Made by a program: the position numbers and the translations under genes. A stretch of DNA of 13,342 nt from Nitrospiraceae bacterium UBA6898 (GTDB lineage Bacteria; Nitrospirota; Thermodesulfovibrionia; Thermodesulfovibrionales; UBA6898): positions 2,540-15,881 of the forward strand of contig DKBO01000100.1 of assembly GCA_002448975.1 (NCBI GenBank), given 5' to 3'. Positions within the stretch are counted from its first letter, which is position 1, and each line of letters starts with the position of its first letter. The notes below the pieces were generated by a model, which saw nothing but the letters and a program-made list of their open reading frames with translations, searched no databases and had not been told where the DNA came from. Below are positions 1-7,611 of the stretch, piece after piece.

Positions 1-128
1 TCTCCCTTCTTCAGGGCTTTGATCTTCTTTTCGTCCTTGTCGATGCAGGTGACTGCCACACCGAACTCCGCAAAACATGCACCCGTAACAAGTCCGACGT
101 AGCCGGTGCCGATAACTCCTATATGCAT
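1..128 (-). CDS. ugd: UDP-glucose 6-dehydrogenase, N-terminal part (runs off the left edge)
   Basis: Only the first 42 codons are in the window. The peptide starts MHIGVIGTGYVGLVTG, a dinucleotide-binding Rossmann fold with GxGxxG at residues 7-12, followed by the beta-2 acidic residue D30 in CIDKDEKK that binds the NAD ribose. This is the classic start of the UDP-glucose/GDP-mannose dehydrogenase family, and the wording fits UDP-glucose dehydrogenase best. These cytoplasmic enzymes oxidise UDP-glucose to UDP-glucuronate with two NAD+. The ATG at 128 is preceded by a strong ribosome binding site, GGAGG, 4 bases upstream. The gene lies 39 bases downstream of the WaaE-like gene, so it is probably the next operon member and supplies a uronic-acid donor. 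A UDP-HexNAc or GDP-mannose dehydrogenase cannot be excluded without the C-terminal half. Confidence 0.85.
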   Translation of the reverse strand, partial: MHIGVIGTGYVGLVTGACFAEFGVAVTCIDKDEKKIKALKKG

Positions 129-172
129 ATACCCTCCGAAAAAATGTTCTGAGCTCAGTGGCTGATATTATA
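129..172 (-). promoter_or_regulatory. Weak promoter-like signal and 10-bp dyad before ugd
   Basis: On the minus strand a perfect TATAAT hexamer (167-172) overlaps the stop codon of the WaaE-like gene. It has no recognisable -35 box at 16-18 bases and no TG extension. Downstream is a perfect 10-base palindrome CTGAGCTCAG (149-158), then a run of six T before the ugd ribosome binding site. The palindrome has no room for a loop, so it does not make a good terminator; an operator or simple chance is possible. This is a weak call resting on sequence only. Confidence 0.2.
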
Positions 173-923
173 CCTGATTCCCCGTATTTTCCTGCTGCTC
201 CCATGCCCTGGCATATTTGAGAAACGTATAGTACCCATATAGCACGGCGAGGACCAGGCCATGCATCCCGTCGAGAAAGCCTCTCCGGAAAACATACATC
301 TTGAAGAAGGTAAAAAAAGGCTTTGCTATCAAGGAAAAGATCCCGGGCCTTCCCCTCTTCCGTATCTCTTTCGCGGCGAGTGACGAGTAGAGCTCTGCCT
401 TGCGGACATAATCTGCTATGGTCCGGTAGGTAATATGTTCCAGCGGTGCATGCAGCTGCCCGACCCTGCCGCGGACAACGACCTTCTCGTGGACTTCGCG
501 GTCTTCCAGCCCGCCCCGATCCTTCCGGAAAAGCCTGAGCGTGCTGTCAGGCCACCACCCGCTGTGCTTTATCCATCTGCCGAGGAAATAGTTCCGCCTC
601 GGCAGGGAAAATCCGTCGTAATCAGTGTTCACTATCGCTCCTGCAATCTCGTCCCGCAGCTCAGGGGTTATGCGCTCATCAGCATCCAGGATGAGTACCC
701 AGGGGCCCCGCGCATGGTCAACAGCCAGCTGTTTCTGGCGTGCATACCCCAGCCATGCGTGCTGGAAAACACGGTCAGTATATCCTCTGCAGATCTCGAC
801 CGTCCTGTCGGTACTGAAAGAATCCACCACAACGATCTCCTGAGCTCCTGCCGCGCTCCTGAGCGCATCTTCGATATTCCTTTCCTCGTCCTTCGTGACT
901 ATTACAACAGAAACCGGAATCAC
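168..923 (-). CDS. WaaE/KdtX-like family-2 LPS core glycosyltransferase
   Basis: This 251-residue protein has an N-terminal GT-A fold of the WaaE/KdtX group. Visible motifs are VSVVIVTKDEE at 4-14, the nucleotide-binding VDSFSTD at 33-39, the metal-binding LDADER at 79-84, HSGWWPDSTLRLFR at 120-133 and VHE at 144-146. The C-terminal stretch around 201-223 (KPFF, FRRGFLDGMHG) is typical of the group and probably sits on the membrane as an amphipathic or hydrophobic helix. Characterised WaaE enzymes add beta-1,4-glucose to heptose I of the LPS inner core; the exact sugar here is inference. The start is GTG at 923, in a GTGA overlap with the stop of the WaaG-like gene and with AGGAG six bases upstream, so the two are translationally coupled. 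Length matches the family. Confidence 0.9.
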   Translation of the reverse strand: MIPVSVVIVTKDEERNIEDALRSAAGAQEIVVVDSFSTDRTVEICRGYTDRVFQHAWLGYARQKQLAVDHARGPWVLILDADERITPELRDEIAGAIVNTDYDGFSLPRRNYFLGRWIKHSGWWPDSTLRLFRKDRGGLEDREVHEKVVVRGRVGQLHAPLEHITYRTIADYVRKAELYSSLAAKEIRKRGRPGIFSLIAKPFFTFFKMYVFRRGFLDGMHGLVLAVLYGYYTFLKYARAWEQQENTGNQV

Positions 924-2068
924 CTGCTGCTCCTCTTACGGGCTGTTTTCTCTTCCATTATATCCGAATACAGCCGCGTCATCTCACGGATAAAACGTTC
1001 CATCGTGAATTTCTCAGCCGCCTTCCGCGCTTCATTCCCCATCGCATGAAGCAGGTCAGCATCAAGAAGTCTTTTCATTCTGCCGGAAATGACCGCCGAG
1101 TCTTCCGGTTCCTGCACCACAAAACCGCTTTTCCCTTCTTCTATGATCTCGCACGCGCCGCTGTTTCGCGTGGTAATGACCGGGAGCCCGCTTGCCAGGG
1201 CCTCCAGATGGACATTGCCGAACGGTTCGTAAACCGTGGGGAAGACAAAGGCGTCGGCAGCAGCATAATAGCGCTCTATGTTTTTCTGCGGGCCGCAGAA
1301 GATGACCCGCTGCTTTTTGATGATATCCCGGAATTTCTCACCAGACCCCTTGCCGACAATCAGCAGGGTAACGGGAGAATCAAGCATCTCTGCTGCTTCA
1401 ATGAGATATCTGACCCCCTTCCGCTCAAAGCCGGAACCGACAAAAAGGAACGCCCGAGCATTCTCGGGAATCTGATACTGCCTGCGTACTTCCTCCCTGA
1501 AGAGCTCCCTGTTTCCCGGATGAAACCGCTTAAGGTCAACTCCGTTATAGATGACCACGATATCATCTGCAGGGACGTGATAGTGTTCGATGATGTTCCT
1601 TTTTACCAGTTCAGAGATAGCTATGATCTTCCGGTAACGTCGCTTCCTGAATATGCTGCGCTCCAGGCCGAGGATGAGCCAGTGATAGGGATTGCACAGC
1701 ATGGACAGTTTGCCGGAGATCCCAGTCCGCCCCCAGCGCTGCCTGAGCCATTCGATATGACAGCCGTCCCCAGCCCGGTAAATATCCTGATACAGCGTTT
1801 TGTCATGGCTCTGGATGATATCATAGTTTCCCGATGAGACCTGGCTCCGGGAAGAAAGTGCAAAGGTGAGATCCCGGAGGAACGAATTGCTTGTCACTGC
1901 GGGAACCCGGTGAAAGAAAATCCCCTGTGAAGGCGATATGCCTTCCCACGAAATCGCATGGATGTGGACCTCATGCCCCTGAAGGCCAAGCTGATCAATG
2001 AGGCCCTGCGAAAAACTCTCAGAGCCGCCGTGATAGGTGTATTTCTTGCGGATCAGGGCGATCTTCAT
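920..2068 (-). CDS. WaaG-like family-4 glycosyltransferase (LPS core)
   Basis: A 382-residue GT-B enzyme. The donor-side loop GGSE is at 14-17. A signature segment with YRAGDGCHIEWL at 97-108 matches the position of the YxAxDxC region of WaaG (RfaG), the UDP-glucose:heptose LPS alpha-1,3-glucosyltransferase. The C-terminal domain holds YNGVD (174-178), FVGSGFERKGV (209-219) and the EX7E motif E281/E289 in EPFGNVHLE. FxGSGFxRKG is also the form seen in WaaG. Family membership is well supported; glucose as donor and heptose as acceptor are inferred. The ATG at 2068 follows AGG with a 4-base spacer. The gene is directly followed by the WaaE-like gene, a pairing that makes sense for inner-to-outer core extension. 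Confidence 0.9.
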   Translation of the reverse strand: MKIALIRKKYTYHGGSESFSQGLIDQLGLQGHEVHIHAISWEGISPSQGIFFHRVPAVTSNSFLRDLTFALSSRSQVSSGNYDIIQSHDKTLYQDIYRAGDGCHIEWLRQRWGRTGISGKLSMLCNPYHWLILGLERSIFRKRRYRKIIAISELVKRNIIEHYHVPADDIVVIYNGVDLKRFHPGNRELFREEVRRQYQIPENARAFLFVGSGFERKGVRYLIEAAEMLDSPVTLLIVGKGSGEKFRDIIKKQRVIFCGPQKNIERYYAAADAFVFPTVYEPFGNVHLEALASGLPVITTRNSGACEIIEEGKSGFVVQEPEDSAVISGRMKRLLDADLLHAMGNEARKAAEKFTMERFIREMTRLYSDIMEEKTARKRSSR

Positions 2069-2388
2069 CGGGCCTGCTTACCTGATTCCGCCACAGTCAC
2101 CCGTGCGTCACGGATAACCACAGGCAGGGGTGGGATGACCTGTTGTCCGGAACCTGAATTCAGCTGACAGCGGAGAGGGATAACGCCATCTAAACAAGCA
2201 CGTTCACCCCTGTTGCTTTCCTGAGGAAAAGACCGGACAGACTGGGACAGCCCGCGGGCAGAGTCGGGATCGTTACCCATGCCGGCTACCTTTGTCCCTG
2301 CCGGAGCATCTGCTTTTTCCCGGTAATGGTGGAAGAAAGCTCTCTGCACCAATGTTACCTGAATCTGCTCAGCATGTCGGAAATCCAT
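2065..2388 (-). CDS. Possible small hypothetical protein (107 aa) filling an operon gap
   Basis: The 286 bases between the GT2 (stop at 2355) and the WaaG-like gene (start at 2068) are open on the coding strand as a 107-codon frame. In its favour: an ATG at 2388 with AAGGTG five bases upstream, a 34-base overlap with the end of the GT2, and a TGA stop that forms an exact ATGA overlap with the WaaG-like start. Against it: the peptide is low in hydrophobic residues, has no signal peptide, membrane segment or motif that I recognise, and resembles no family that I know. The stretch also contains a small hairpin (stem CCGTG/CACGG, 2101-2113) and a palindrome GCCCGCGGGC (2250-2259). It could equally be a non-coding spacer or a decayed gene. 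Confidence 0.3.
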   Translation of the reverse strand: MDFRHAEQIQVTLVQRAFFHHYREKADAPAGTKVAGMGNDPDSARGLSQSVRSFPQESNRGERACLDGVIPLRCQLNSGSGQQVIPPLPVVIRDARVTVAESGKQAR

Positions 2389-3197
2389 CCCAGCACCTTG
2401 TATTTCCGGGCCTCTGTCCGCCTGCCCGCCTTTTTCATCTGCTTGCTTATCCGATAATATTGGGCGGCGAGTATACTTCTGTCCCCCCTGATATCCGTGG
2501 CATATTTATCGAATATATACAGTGCAGAATCAAGGATCTTTTCGTAATGCGCTGTCAGGCCGCCCGGAGTCTTATAGTATTTCACCAGCGGTTCATCAAC
2601 ACAGGAGAATTTGAAACTCCGGGAAACGCGGATCAGAAGCTCCGTGTCATCCAGCGCTCCTCTCATGTTCTCGTCAAACCCCCCGCATACACCGAAAACT
2701 TCCCGCCGGAACAGACAGGCCTGGATCCCTATGCCCCTGAACTGGTACTGAAGCCCCTTTTTGTAAAGTTCAGGCTCGTCAGGCATGATGCGTCTCTTAT
2801 AGAGCACGCTCATTCCCTCTGCGCTCACATAATAGACAAAGCAGTAGACCATGCCGACATCCCCGGGAAGTCCCTCCATGGCCTCCACCTGCCTGCTGAG
2901 CTTTGCGGGAAGCCATTCGTCGTCAGAGTCCTGGAATGCGATAAATTTACCTGCAGCACTGCTGATCCCGGTGTTGCGTGCCTTCGACTGTCCGAGATTA
3001 GCAGGATGTTTGATGGAGCGCACCCGGCTGTCGCTGCTTGCAATTTCCGTCATCAGCGCATGCGTATTGTCTGTGGAGCCGTCATCCACCACGATAAGTT
3101 CCAGGTCAGAGAAATCCTGGGCAAGGACGCTCTGTACCGCCCGCTCCAGTGTCCGGGATCGGTTATAGGTAGGCAGGACAACGCTTACCGTTGGCAT
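2355..3197 (-). CDS. Family-2 glycosyltransferase
   Basis: A 280-residue GT-A enzyme with a complete set of family-2 motifs: VSVVLPTYNR at 4-13, the nucleotide-binding DDGS at 38-41, NLGQSKARNTG at 67-77, the metal-binding DSDD at 90-93, CGGFDE at 171-176 and the catalytic-base region LDDTEL at 182-187. The protein is cytoplasmic with no membrane helix. It should transfer a sugar from a nucleotide donor with inversion; the sugar cannot be read from the sequence. The ATG at 3197 overlaps the end of the ligase gene by 13 bases, with GGAG somewhat far upstream. The C-terminal 60 residues are basic and helical, perhaps for membrane or LPS contact. Confidence 0.9.
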   Translation of the reverse strand: MPTVSVVLPTYNRSRTLERAVQSVLAQDFSDLELIVVDDGSTDNTHALMTEIASSDSRVRSIKHPANLGQSKARNTGISSAAGKFIAFQDSDDEWLPAKLSRQVEAMEGLPGDVGMVYCFVYYVSAEGMSVLYKRRIMPDEPELYKKGLQYQFRGIGIQACLFRREVFGVCGGFDENMRGALDDTELLIRVSRSFKFSCVDEPLVKYYKTPGGLTAHYEKILDSALYIFDKYATDIRGDRSILAAQYYRISKQMKKAGRRTEARKYKVLGWISDMLSRFR

Positions 3198-4468
3198 ACT
3201 GCCATCCGCTCCTTCATCGTTCTCTGCTGCATACCGCTGAGAATGCCGAAAAGTATGCAGGGAAAGGTAAAGGGCAGCGTCTCAATAGCAGAGTGCAGGA
3301 CATAAACACAGAGAAATCCCGTGAGCAGCGTGAAGGCGAGGAGCGAATCGGCACTTCCCTTGTTCTGAAGCAGGATCTTCACCAACCGGACAAAACCCAC
3401 GATCATGAAGATGACGTAGAAGGCCAGACCGATGATGCCCTGATGGTACAGCACAAAGAGGATGCTATTATGCGTCCCTATCCGGAACTGCTCGGGCACT
3501 GAGTCCTCAGAACTGCTGTCCAGTATCAGCGGAGCGCCATTCCACCCGATACGGTCGCCATATCCCCATCCGCTAAGCGGCTTTTCCTTGACAGCACTGA
3601 TATAATGCTGCCAAATCTCTGTTCTGCCGTGAACTGTGCCCGCTTCTTCCGCAGTGTTCATGACCCGTTGCCGCACGGTGGGGAAGGCCACCCAGACAAG
3701 AATGAAGGATACGAACAGGGACAGGGTAATCATGGCAATTGCCTGTGACCATTTCAAGCGCCCCCTGCTCAGATAAACCGAAAAGAAAAAGAATATGGCA
3801 AGCAGGCTTACCCACCCTCCGCGGGAAAGGCTCAGCACTATGGCTCCGGCAGAGACCGCAATCACCACCCAGATCACGAACCGTGCAGCCTTTGTCCTGA
3901 CTACGGTGCTGCAGGCAACGGCAAAGGGCAGCAAAAAATTCACCTTCATGGCAAAGACGTTAAAATACAGGTAGAACTTGAGGAAAGGAACGTCAGGATG
4001 GAGGTATTCGCCAAGTCCCTGTGTCCTATAGCGCATGCCGTAAGTAAAATATCCGCCGCCGACCACAAGGAGAAGTGCCACCACGAAAAGAATCAAAAGG
4101 CCCTTCACTTTTTCTTCTGCATCCGAGCGGAAATGCACTGCTGCATAAAGGAACATGCCGGGAAGCACTTCCCTGCCGAGCCCTGCCAGTGAAATCTTTG
4201 GCGCAAAGGAAAATAGCACGAGAACATAGCTGATGCCGACATAGCCTGCAAGAGCATAAAAGGGCGCCGCATGCAGGACGGAAAATTTCCTGCTGACCGT
4301 AAGGTGCGCTATCAGAAACAGTGCCGTGATATAGGGAATGAAGAGCCGCATATCGCCACCCTTCTTTATGCCGGTAAGCACATAGAGAAGGAAGAGATAG
4401 GTGGCATATTTCAACCCTGTCTCGGCAAACTGCGCGATCCTTCTGCTATAGGGCTTCTGTTCTGCCAA
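3185..4468 (-). CDS. O-antigen ligase / polymerase (WaaL/Wzy family) membrane protein
   Basis: A 427-residue polytopic inner-membrane protein with roughly ten to twelve hydrophobic segments, beginning near residue 21. The Wzy_C-type core is clear: SLSRGGW at 213-219 inside a membrane segment, GRTEIWQ at 281-287, SGWGYG at 299-304 and GTHNSILFVLYHQGIIGL at 331-348. The periplasmic loop at about 265-335 lies between the membrane segments. H333 sits where WaaL ligases carry their essential His. The protein either ligates undecaprenyl-linked glycan to lipid A-core or polymerises repeat units; ligases and polymerases cannot be told apart by sequence alone. The start is a TTG at 4468, chosen because it follows GGAG with a 7-base spacer and overlaps the upstream transferase by 23 bases. 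No other start precedes the first membrane helix. Confidence 0.9.
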   Translation of the reverse strand: MAEQKPYSRRIAQFAETGLKYATYLFLLYVLTGIKKGGDMRLFIPYITALFLIAHLTVSRKFSVLHAAPFYALAGYVGISYVLVLFSFAPKISLAGLGREVLPGMFLYAAVHFRSDAEEKVKGLLILFVVALLLVVGGGYFTYGMRYRTQGLGEYLHPDVPFLKFYLYFNVFAMKVNFLLPFAVACSTVVRTKAARFVIWVVIAVSAGAIVLSLSRGGWVSLLAIFFFFSVYLSRGRLKWSQAIAMITLSLFVSFILVWVAFPTVRQRVMNTAEEAGTVHGRTEIWQHYISAVKEKPLSGWGYGDRIGWNGAPLILDSSSEDSVPEQFRIGTHNSILFVLYHQGIIGLAFYVIFMIVGFVRLVKILLQNKGSADSLLAFTLLTGFLCVYVLHSAIETLPFTFPCILFGILSGMQQRTMKERMAVCQR

Positions 4469-5492
4469 TCACCTTCTCCAGGATAGAGAAATATTTCTGC
4501 GCCCACGCATCATTCAGGACGAACCTGCTGCTGACATCGTCGTAGGCCCTTTCCGCACACCCCGTTCTCAGTCCGCGGTCTTCCACCATTCTGCAGATCT
4601 CCTGTATCCACGCATCGGGGTCATTCTCGACAAGCAGGCAGGTTTCGCCGTGAAAAAGCCCGGCATATGCCTCTACCCGGGAAAAGACCGCAGGGATTCC
4701 GGAAACGGCATACTCGAGGTATTTTATGTTGCTCTTGGCGCGGTTGAACTGCAGGTCGCTGAGGGGCACGACGCCAAGATCATACGAAGCATGCTGAAGT
4801 TTTCGGGAAAAGGCTTTATAGGGCATCTTTTTATCGAAAATTGTAACATTTTTCATCTTTTTAACCCGTTCATCGAGATATTTCGCATTGCCCCAGAGAC
4901 AGAAGATGACGTCTTCGCGGTACCGCTCCGCACAATGCTCCATTGCAGGGACGATGAGCGAAAGATTTTCATGCATGAGACCCGTGCCGATGCAGCAGAT
5001 CTTCAGCGGTTTTGTCTCCCCAGCCCTTACCGGCACGCGGATATCCCAGATCGCAGGGTCGAGCAGGTTCGGAAACACGACGGTCTGCCCGTTATGTATT
5101 CTCAGCTGGTCCGCAAGATAGGGTGTTGAGGTGACGATACCGGCAGAAAGCCTCAAATAATCGGCCAGCTCGCCGGCCCGCTCAACAGGGGCATCGCTCC
5201 TGCGGTCACAGAGGAGCAGGTCGTCTGTCTCATAGACAACAGGGAGCCCCTGTGATTCAGCGAAGCCGAAAATGCGCTTAAGGTGCTCAAGGTCACGGAC
5301 ACGGGCAATGAGAATAATATCCAGATCGTCCCTGAACGAGCATCGCCTGCGGTGGCCGAGGAAAGCCTTTTGGATAATATCATGGCATTGCACCATTGCT
5401 TCACGCTGCAGTGCATTGAGCACGCTCCTGAACCGGAGATGATAGGACGGCGCATTGTCCTCCATGGTTGTGGCAATCCCGATCTTCAGCAT
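4446..5492 (-). CDS. Atypical GT-B glycosyltransferase (family-4-like)
   Basis: A 348-residue protein with a degenerate N-terminal domain (IGIATTMEDNAPSYHLRFR, 4-22), then VYETDDLLL at 86-94, SAGIVTSTPYLADQL at 116-130 and VFPNLLD at 139-145. The C-terminal domain begins at LKICCIGTG (163-171). The nucleotide-sugar site is SNIKYLEYAVSGIPAVFS at 254-271, where only the last Glu of the usual EX7E pair is kept (E260; position 252 is Ala). This form is known in a subgroup of GT4-like proteins in polysaccharide loci that carry the YETDD motif. A cytoplasmic sugar transferase role is well supported; donor and acceptor are unknown. The ATG at 5492 is one base past the stop of the CgeB-like gene, so translation is probably coupled. 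Confidence 0.8.
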   Translation of the reverse strand: MLKIGIATTMEDNAPSYHLRFRSVLNALQREAMVQCHDIIQKAFLGHRRRCSFRDDLDIILIARVRDLEHLKRIFGFAESQGLPVVYETDDLLLCDRRSDAPVERAGELADYLRLSAGIVTSTPYLADQLRIHNGQTVVFPNLLDPAIWDIRVPVRAGETKPLKICCIGTGLMHENLSLIVPAMEHCAERYREDVIFCLWGNAKYLDERVKKMKNVTIFDKKMPYKAFSRKLQHASYDLGVVPLSDLQFNRAKSNIKYLEYAVSGIPAVFSRVEAYAGLFHGETCLLVENDPDAWIQEICRMVEDRGLRTGCAERAYDDVSSRFVLNDAWAQKYFSILEKVIGRTEAL

Positions 5493-5493
5493 C

Positions 5494-6477
5494 TCACCAT
5501 ATCCCCGCCTCTTCGATCAGACGGCACAGCCGGCGTATTCTCACTGCATAGACATGCTCCCTAAGAATCCTCGCCTGTCCGGCGTCTGCGATCTTTTTCC
5601 GCAGATCATCTTTCGGCAGATAGAACCGGATCTTGTCGATCATCTCGTCTTCGCTATGGAAGGTGACAATCTCGCGGTCAGGGACAAGCACCTCCTCAAT
5701 GCCGGGGACATGCCGGCAAAGGTAAAATGCGCCGCATCCCACGGCGATATACATCCGCTCGCTCATGGATTTTCTTATATGCGGCTGGGAATCTAGGCCA
5801 AGGTAGATTTTTGAGAGACCTGCGATCTTCGCATGCTCTTCACCCCAGACAAATCTGCCCCCATAGGCCCTGCCGACCCTGCCATACAACAGCGTCAGAT
5901 TCGAGAGCTTCCGCGGGAGCCTCGGTCCCCACCACTTCAGTGTCATCCCTTCCCTCACGACCCGATCGAGGAAGATCCTGCGCGGTTTATATTGCTCTTT
6001 CGATCCAAGGTTGCCGACAAAGGTGATGTCCGCGGAAAACGCTCTCCGGTCTTCCTCGCTGATCGTATGCACCGTGAACGCGGACGGCTCGAATGCCTGC
6101 GTAAGCCAGTAGCTTTGTGCATTCAGCTCCCGGAAATCATCGACCAGTCCCTCGGACATGGTAAAAAAAATATCACAGGCCCTTACGTAATCAGGCAGCC
6201 AGTCGGGGATTACCGGATCAGGGTACCACTGAAGGACCTTCACTTCCTGCCGCAACAGCTGAAAATCCGCTGCAGGGAGCTCGTCTTTGGTATGGAGCGC
6301 AATGTCCGGACGGAAGTCGTGAACCAGCGCGAGGATTTCGGCGATCGCATCCCGCCTGCCCTTGGGATCATACACAACGACCGTGTGGCCGTTCTGCTCG
6401 AATCCGGTCTTGTAGAACCAACTGTCATTCCAGGGATTGCCAAAGGCGGCGATGAGAAGAACCCGGTAGTGCTTCAT
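5494..6477 (-). CDS. CgeB-like glycosyltransferase
   Basis: A 327-residue protein matching the pattern of the CgeB family, which was named from Bacillus spore-coat maturation but is widespread in surface-glycan loci. Visible features are VLLIAAFGNPWNDSW at 6-20, QWYPDPVIPDW at 83-93, ADITFVGN at 149-156, KWWGPRL at 181-187, IYLGLDS at 224-230, MSERMYIAVGCGAFYLC at 238-254 and the terminal HVYAVR at 308-313. These correspond to a GT-B fold ending in the Glyco_trans_1_2-type domain. The reaction and sugar are not known from sequence. The start ATG overlaps the stop of the upstream GT4 as ATGA (6474-6477), strong evidence of coupling. It is probably cytoplasmic, with no membrane helix. Confidence 0.82.
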   Translation of the reverse strand: MKHYRVLLIAAFGNPWNDSWFYKTGFEQNGHTVVVYDPKGRRDAIAEILALVHDFRPDIALHTKDELPAADFQLLRQEVKVLQWYPDPVIPDWLPDYVRACDIFFTMSEGLVDDFRELNAQSYWLTQAFEPSAFTVHTISEEDRRAFSADITFVGNLGSKEQYKPRRIFLDRVVREGMTLKWWGPRLPRKLSNLTLLYGRVGRAYGGRFVWGEEHAKIAGLSKIYLGLDSQPHIRKSMSERMYIAVGCGAFYLCRHVPGIEEVLVPDREIVTFHSEDEMIDKIRFYLPKDDLRKKIADAGQARILREHVYAVRIRRLCRLIEEAGIW

Positions 6478-7595
6478 GCAAGGCCCTTGCCGCGCAGCAC
6501 ATCTTCGAACAACGCTTCATATGCCTTGACCGTCCTTCTTATCGAAAAAAGCTCTGCCCTCTCTGCAGCCTTCTGGTGCAAGGCGTGCAACTGCCCGGGG
6601 CTGTTCATGAGCGCAGCCAGCACCTCCCTGAGCTTCGCCTCATCGCCGGGAGGAAAGAGCATGCCTGCGTCTCCCACCACCTCCCTGTTCGGAGGGATAT
6701 CGGATGCGACCACCGGAAGACCGGCAGTGAGCGCTTCGGCAAGTGCCGAGGGCATTCCCTCCCAGACCGAGGGGAAACAGAAGATGTCAAGAGAACGCAT
6801 AAACAGGGGCATGGCCTCTGGGCTCAGCATGCCGAGGAAGGTACAGGCGACGTGGTTCTCGTCAGCAACTGCGGCAAGGTCTGTCCGCAGCCCGCCTTCC
6901 CCTGCGATCACGACATGCACGGCAAGCCCCGCCGCTGCCCTGATGAGGTATTTCTGCCCTTTCTGCTCAGAGAGCCGACCGGCATTACCGATCAAGAATC
7001 CCCCTGCCGGCAGGCCAAGGCCCTTCCGGGCGTCCTCTTTCCTGACATCGATACGGAACTTTTCTGTAGCCACGCCATTGTGGATCACCGTCAATTTGTC
7101 TGGGGTAACCCGGTCATAGCGCATCACGTCGTCGGCAACGGCATGAGAGACCGCAACCAGACGGTCAGACAGGAAACTGAGCAGATAATTGAAGACCCTC
7201 CGGTGCATCTTCGGTTTTTCAGGAGAACGGTAAAGGTTATGGAATGAAGGGATGATGACTGGCACGCGCGCGAGGGTTCCCGCGATACGCCCGTAGAGAT
7301 TCGCATGATATTGATGCGTTCTGAGTATGTCTATCCGCTCTTTTTTTATGAGACGGTAAAGATCCCTCACCGCCCCCCCGTCGAATCCCCTGCCCTTCAT
7401 CCGTCCGAGTACGAACACCGTGAACCCAAGCCGCTGCAGTTCATCTGCGATCTCTCCGCCTTCCCGGATGCAGCAGACGGCCACCCGGTAACGCGCAGCG
7501 TCATAACCCTGTACTACCTTCAGGATCATGTGCTCCACACCGCCGACCGGCAGACTGCTTATCACATGAAGGATATGGAACACCCGTCTTTCCAT
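6474..7595 (-). CDS. Family-4 glycosyltransferase
   Basis: A 373-residue canonical GT4 retaining transferase. N-terminal domain: HVISSLPVGGVE at 10-21 (acceptor/donor loop) and LRTHQYHANLYGRIAG at 91-106. C-terminal domain: VIHNGV at 170-175, IGNAGRLSEQKGQKYLI at 202-218, AGEG at 231-234 and the EX7E pair E279/E287 in EGMPSALAE, followed by ALTAGLPVVASD. These are the hallmarks of nucleotide-sugar-dependent GT-B enzymes acting on LPS or exopolysaccharide intermediates; the donor sugar cannot be inferred. The ATG at 7595 lies 16 bases after the preceding GT2 stop. Its ribosome binding site (AGGTGAG) is unusually far upstream, across a T-rich spacer, which may lower its translation. Confidence 0.92.
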   Translation of the reverse strand: MERRVFHILHVISSLPVGGVEHMILKVVQGYDAARYRVAVCCIREGGEIADELQRLGFTVFVLGRMKGRGFDGGAVRDLYRLIKKERIDILRTHQYHANLYGRIAGTLARVPVIIPSFHNLYRSPEKPKMHRRVFNYLLSFLSDRLVAVSHAVADDVMRYDRVTPDKLTVIHNGVATEKFRIDVRKEDARKGLGLPAGGFLIGNAGRLSEQKGQKYLIRAAAGLAVHVVIAGEGGLRTDLAAVADENHVACTFLGMLSPEAMPLFMRSLDIFCFPSVWEGMPSALAEALTAGLPVVASDIPPNREVVGDAGMLFPPGDEAKLREVLAALMNSPGQLHALHQKAAERAELFSIRRTVKAYEALFEDVLRGKGLA

Positions 7596-7611
7596 AAAAA
7601 AGATTGCTCAC

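Noticed and set aside
1046..1837. Plus-strand open frame of 263 codons
   Set aside because: It is antisense to the WaaG-like gene and its translation has no family features.
2250..2259. GCCCGCGGGC palindrome as a terminator
   Set aside because: There is no room for a loop in a perfect 10-base palindrome and no T-run follows directly. Downstream genes seem to be part of the same operon.
2292..3305. Plus-strand open frame of 337 codons
   Set aside because: It is antisense to the GT2 with complete DDGS, DSDD and GGFDE motifs. It is a mirror of that gene's codon bias and has no recognisable domain.
5833..7119. Long plus-strand open frame (428 codons)
   Set aside because: It lies antisense to the CgeB-like and GT4 genes, whose minus-strand proteins carry clear family motifs. 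Its own product is Pro/Arg/Ser-rich with no motif.
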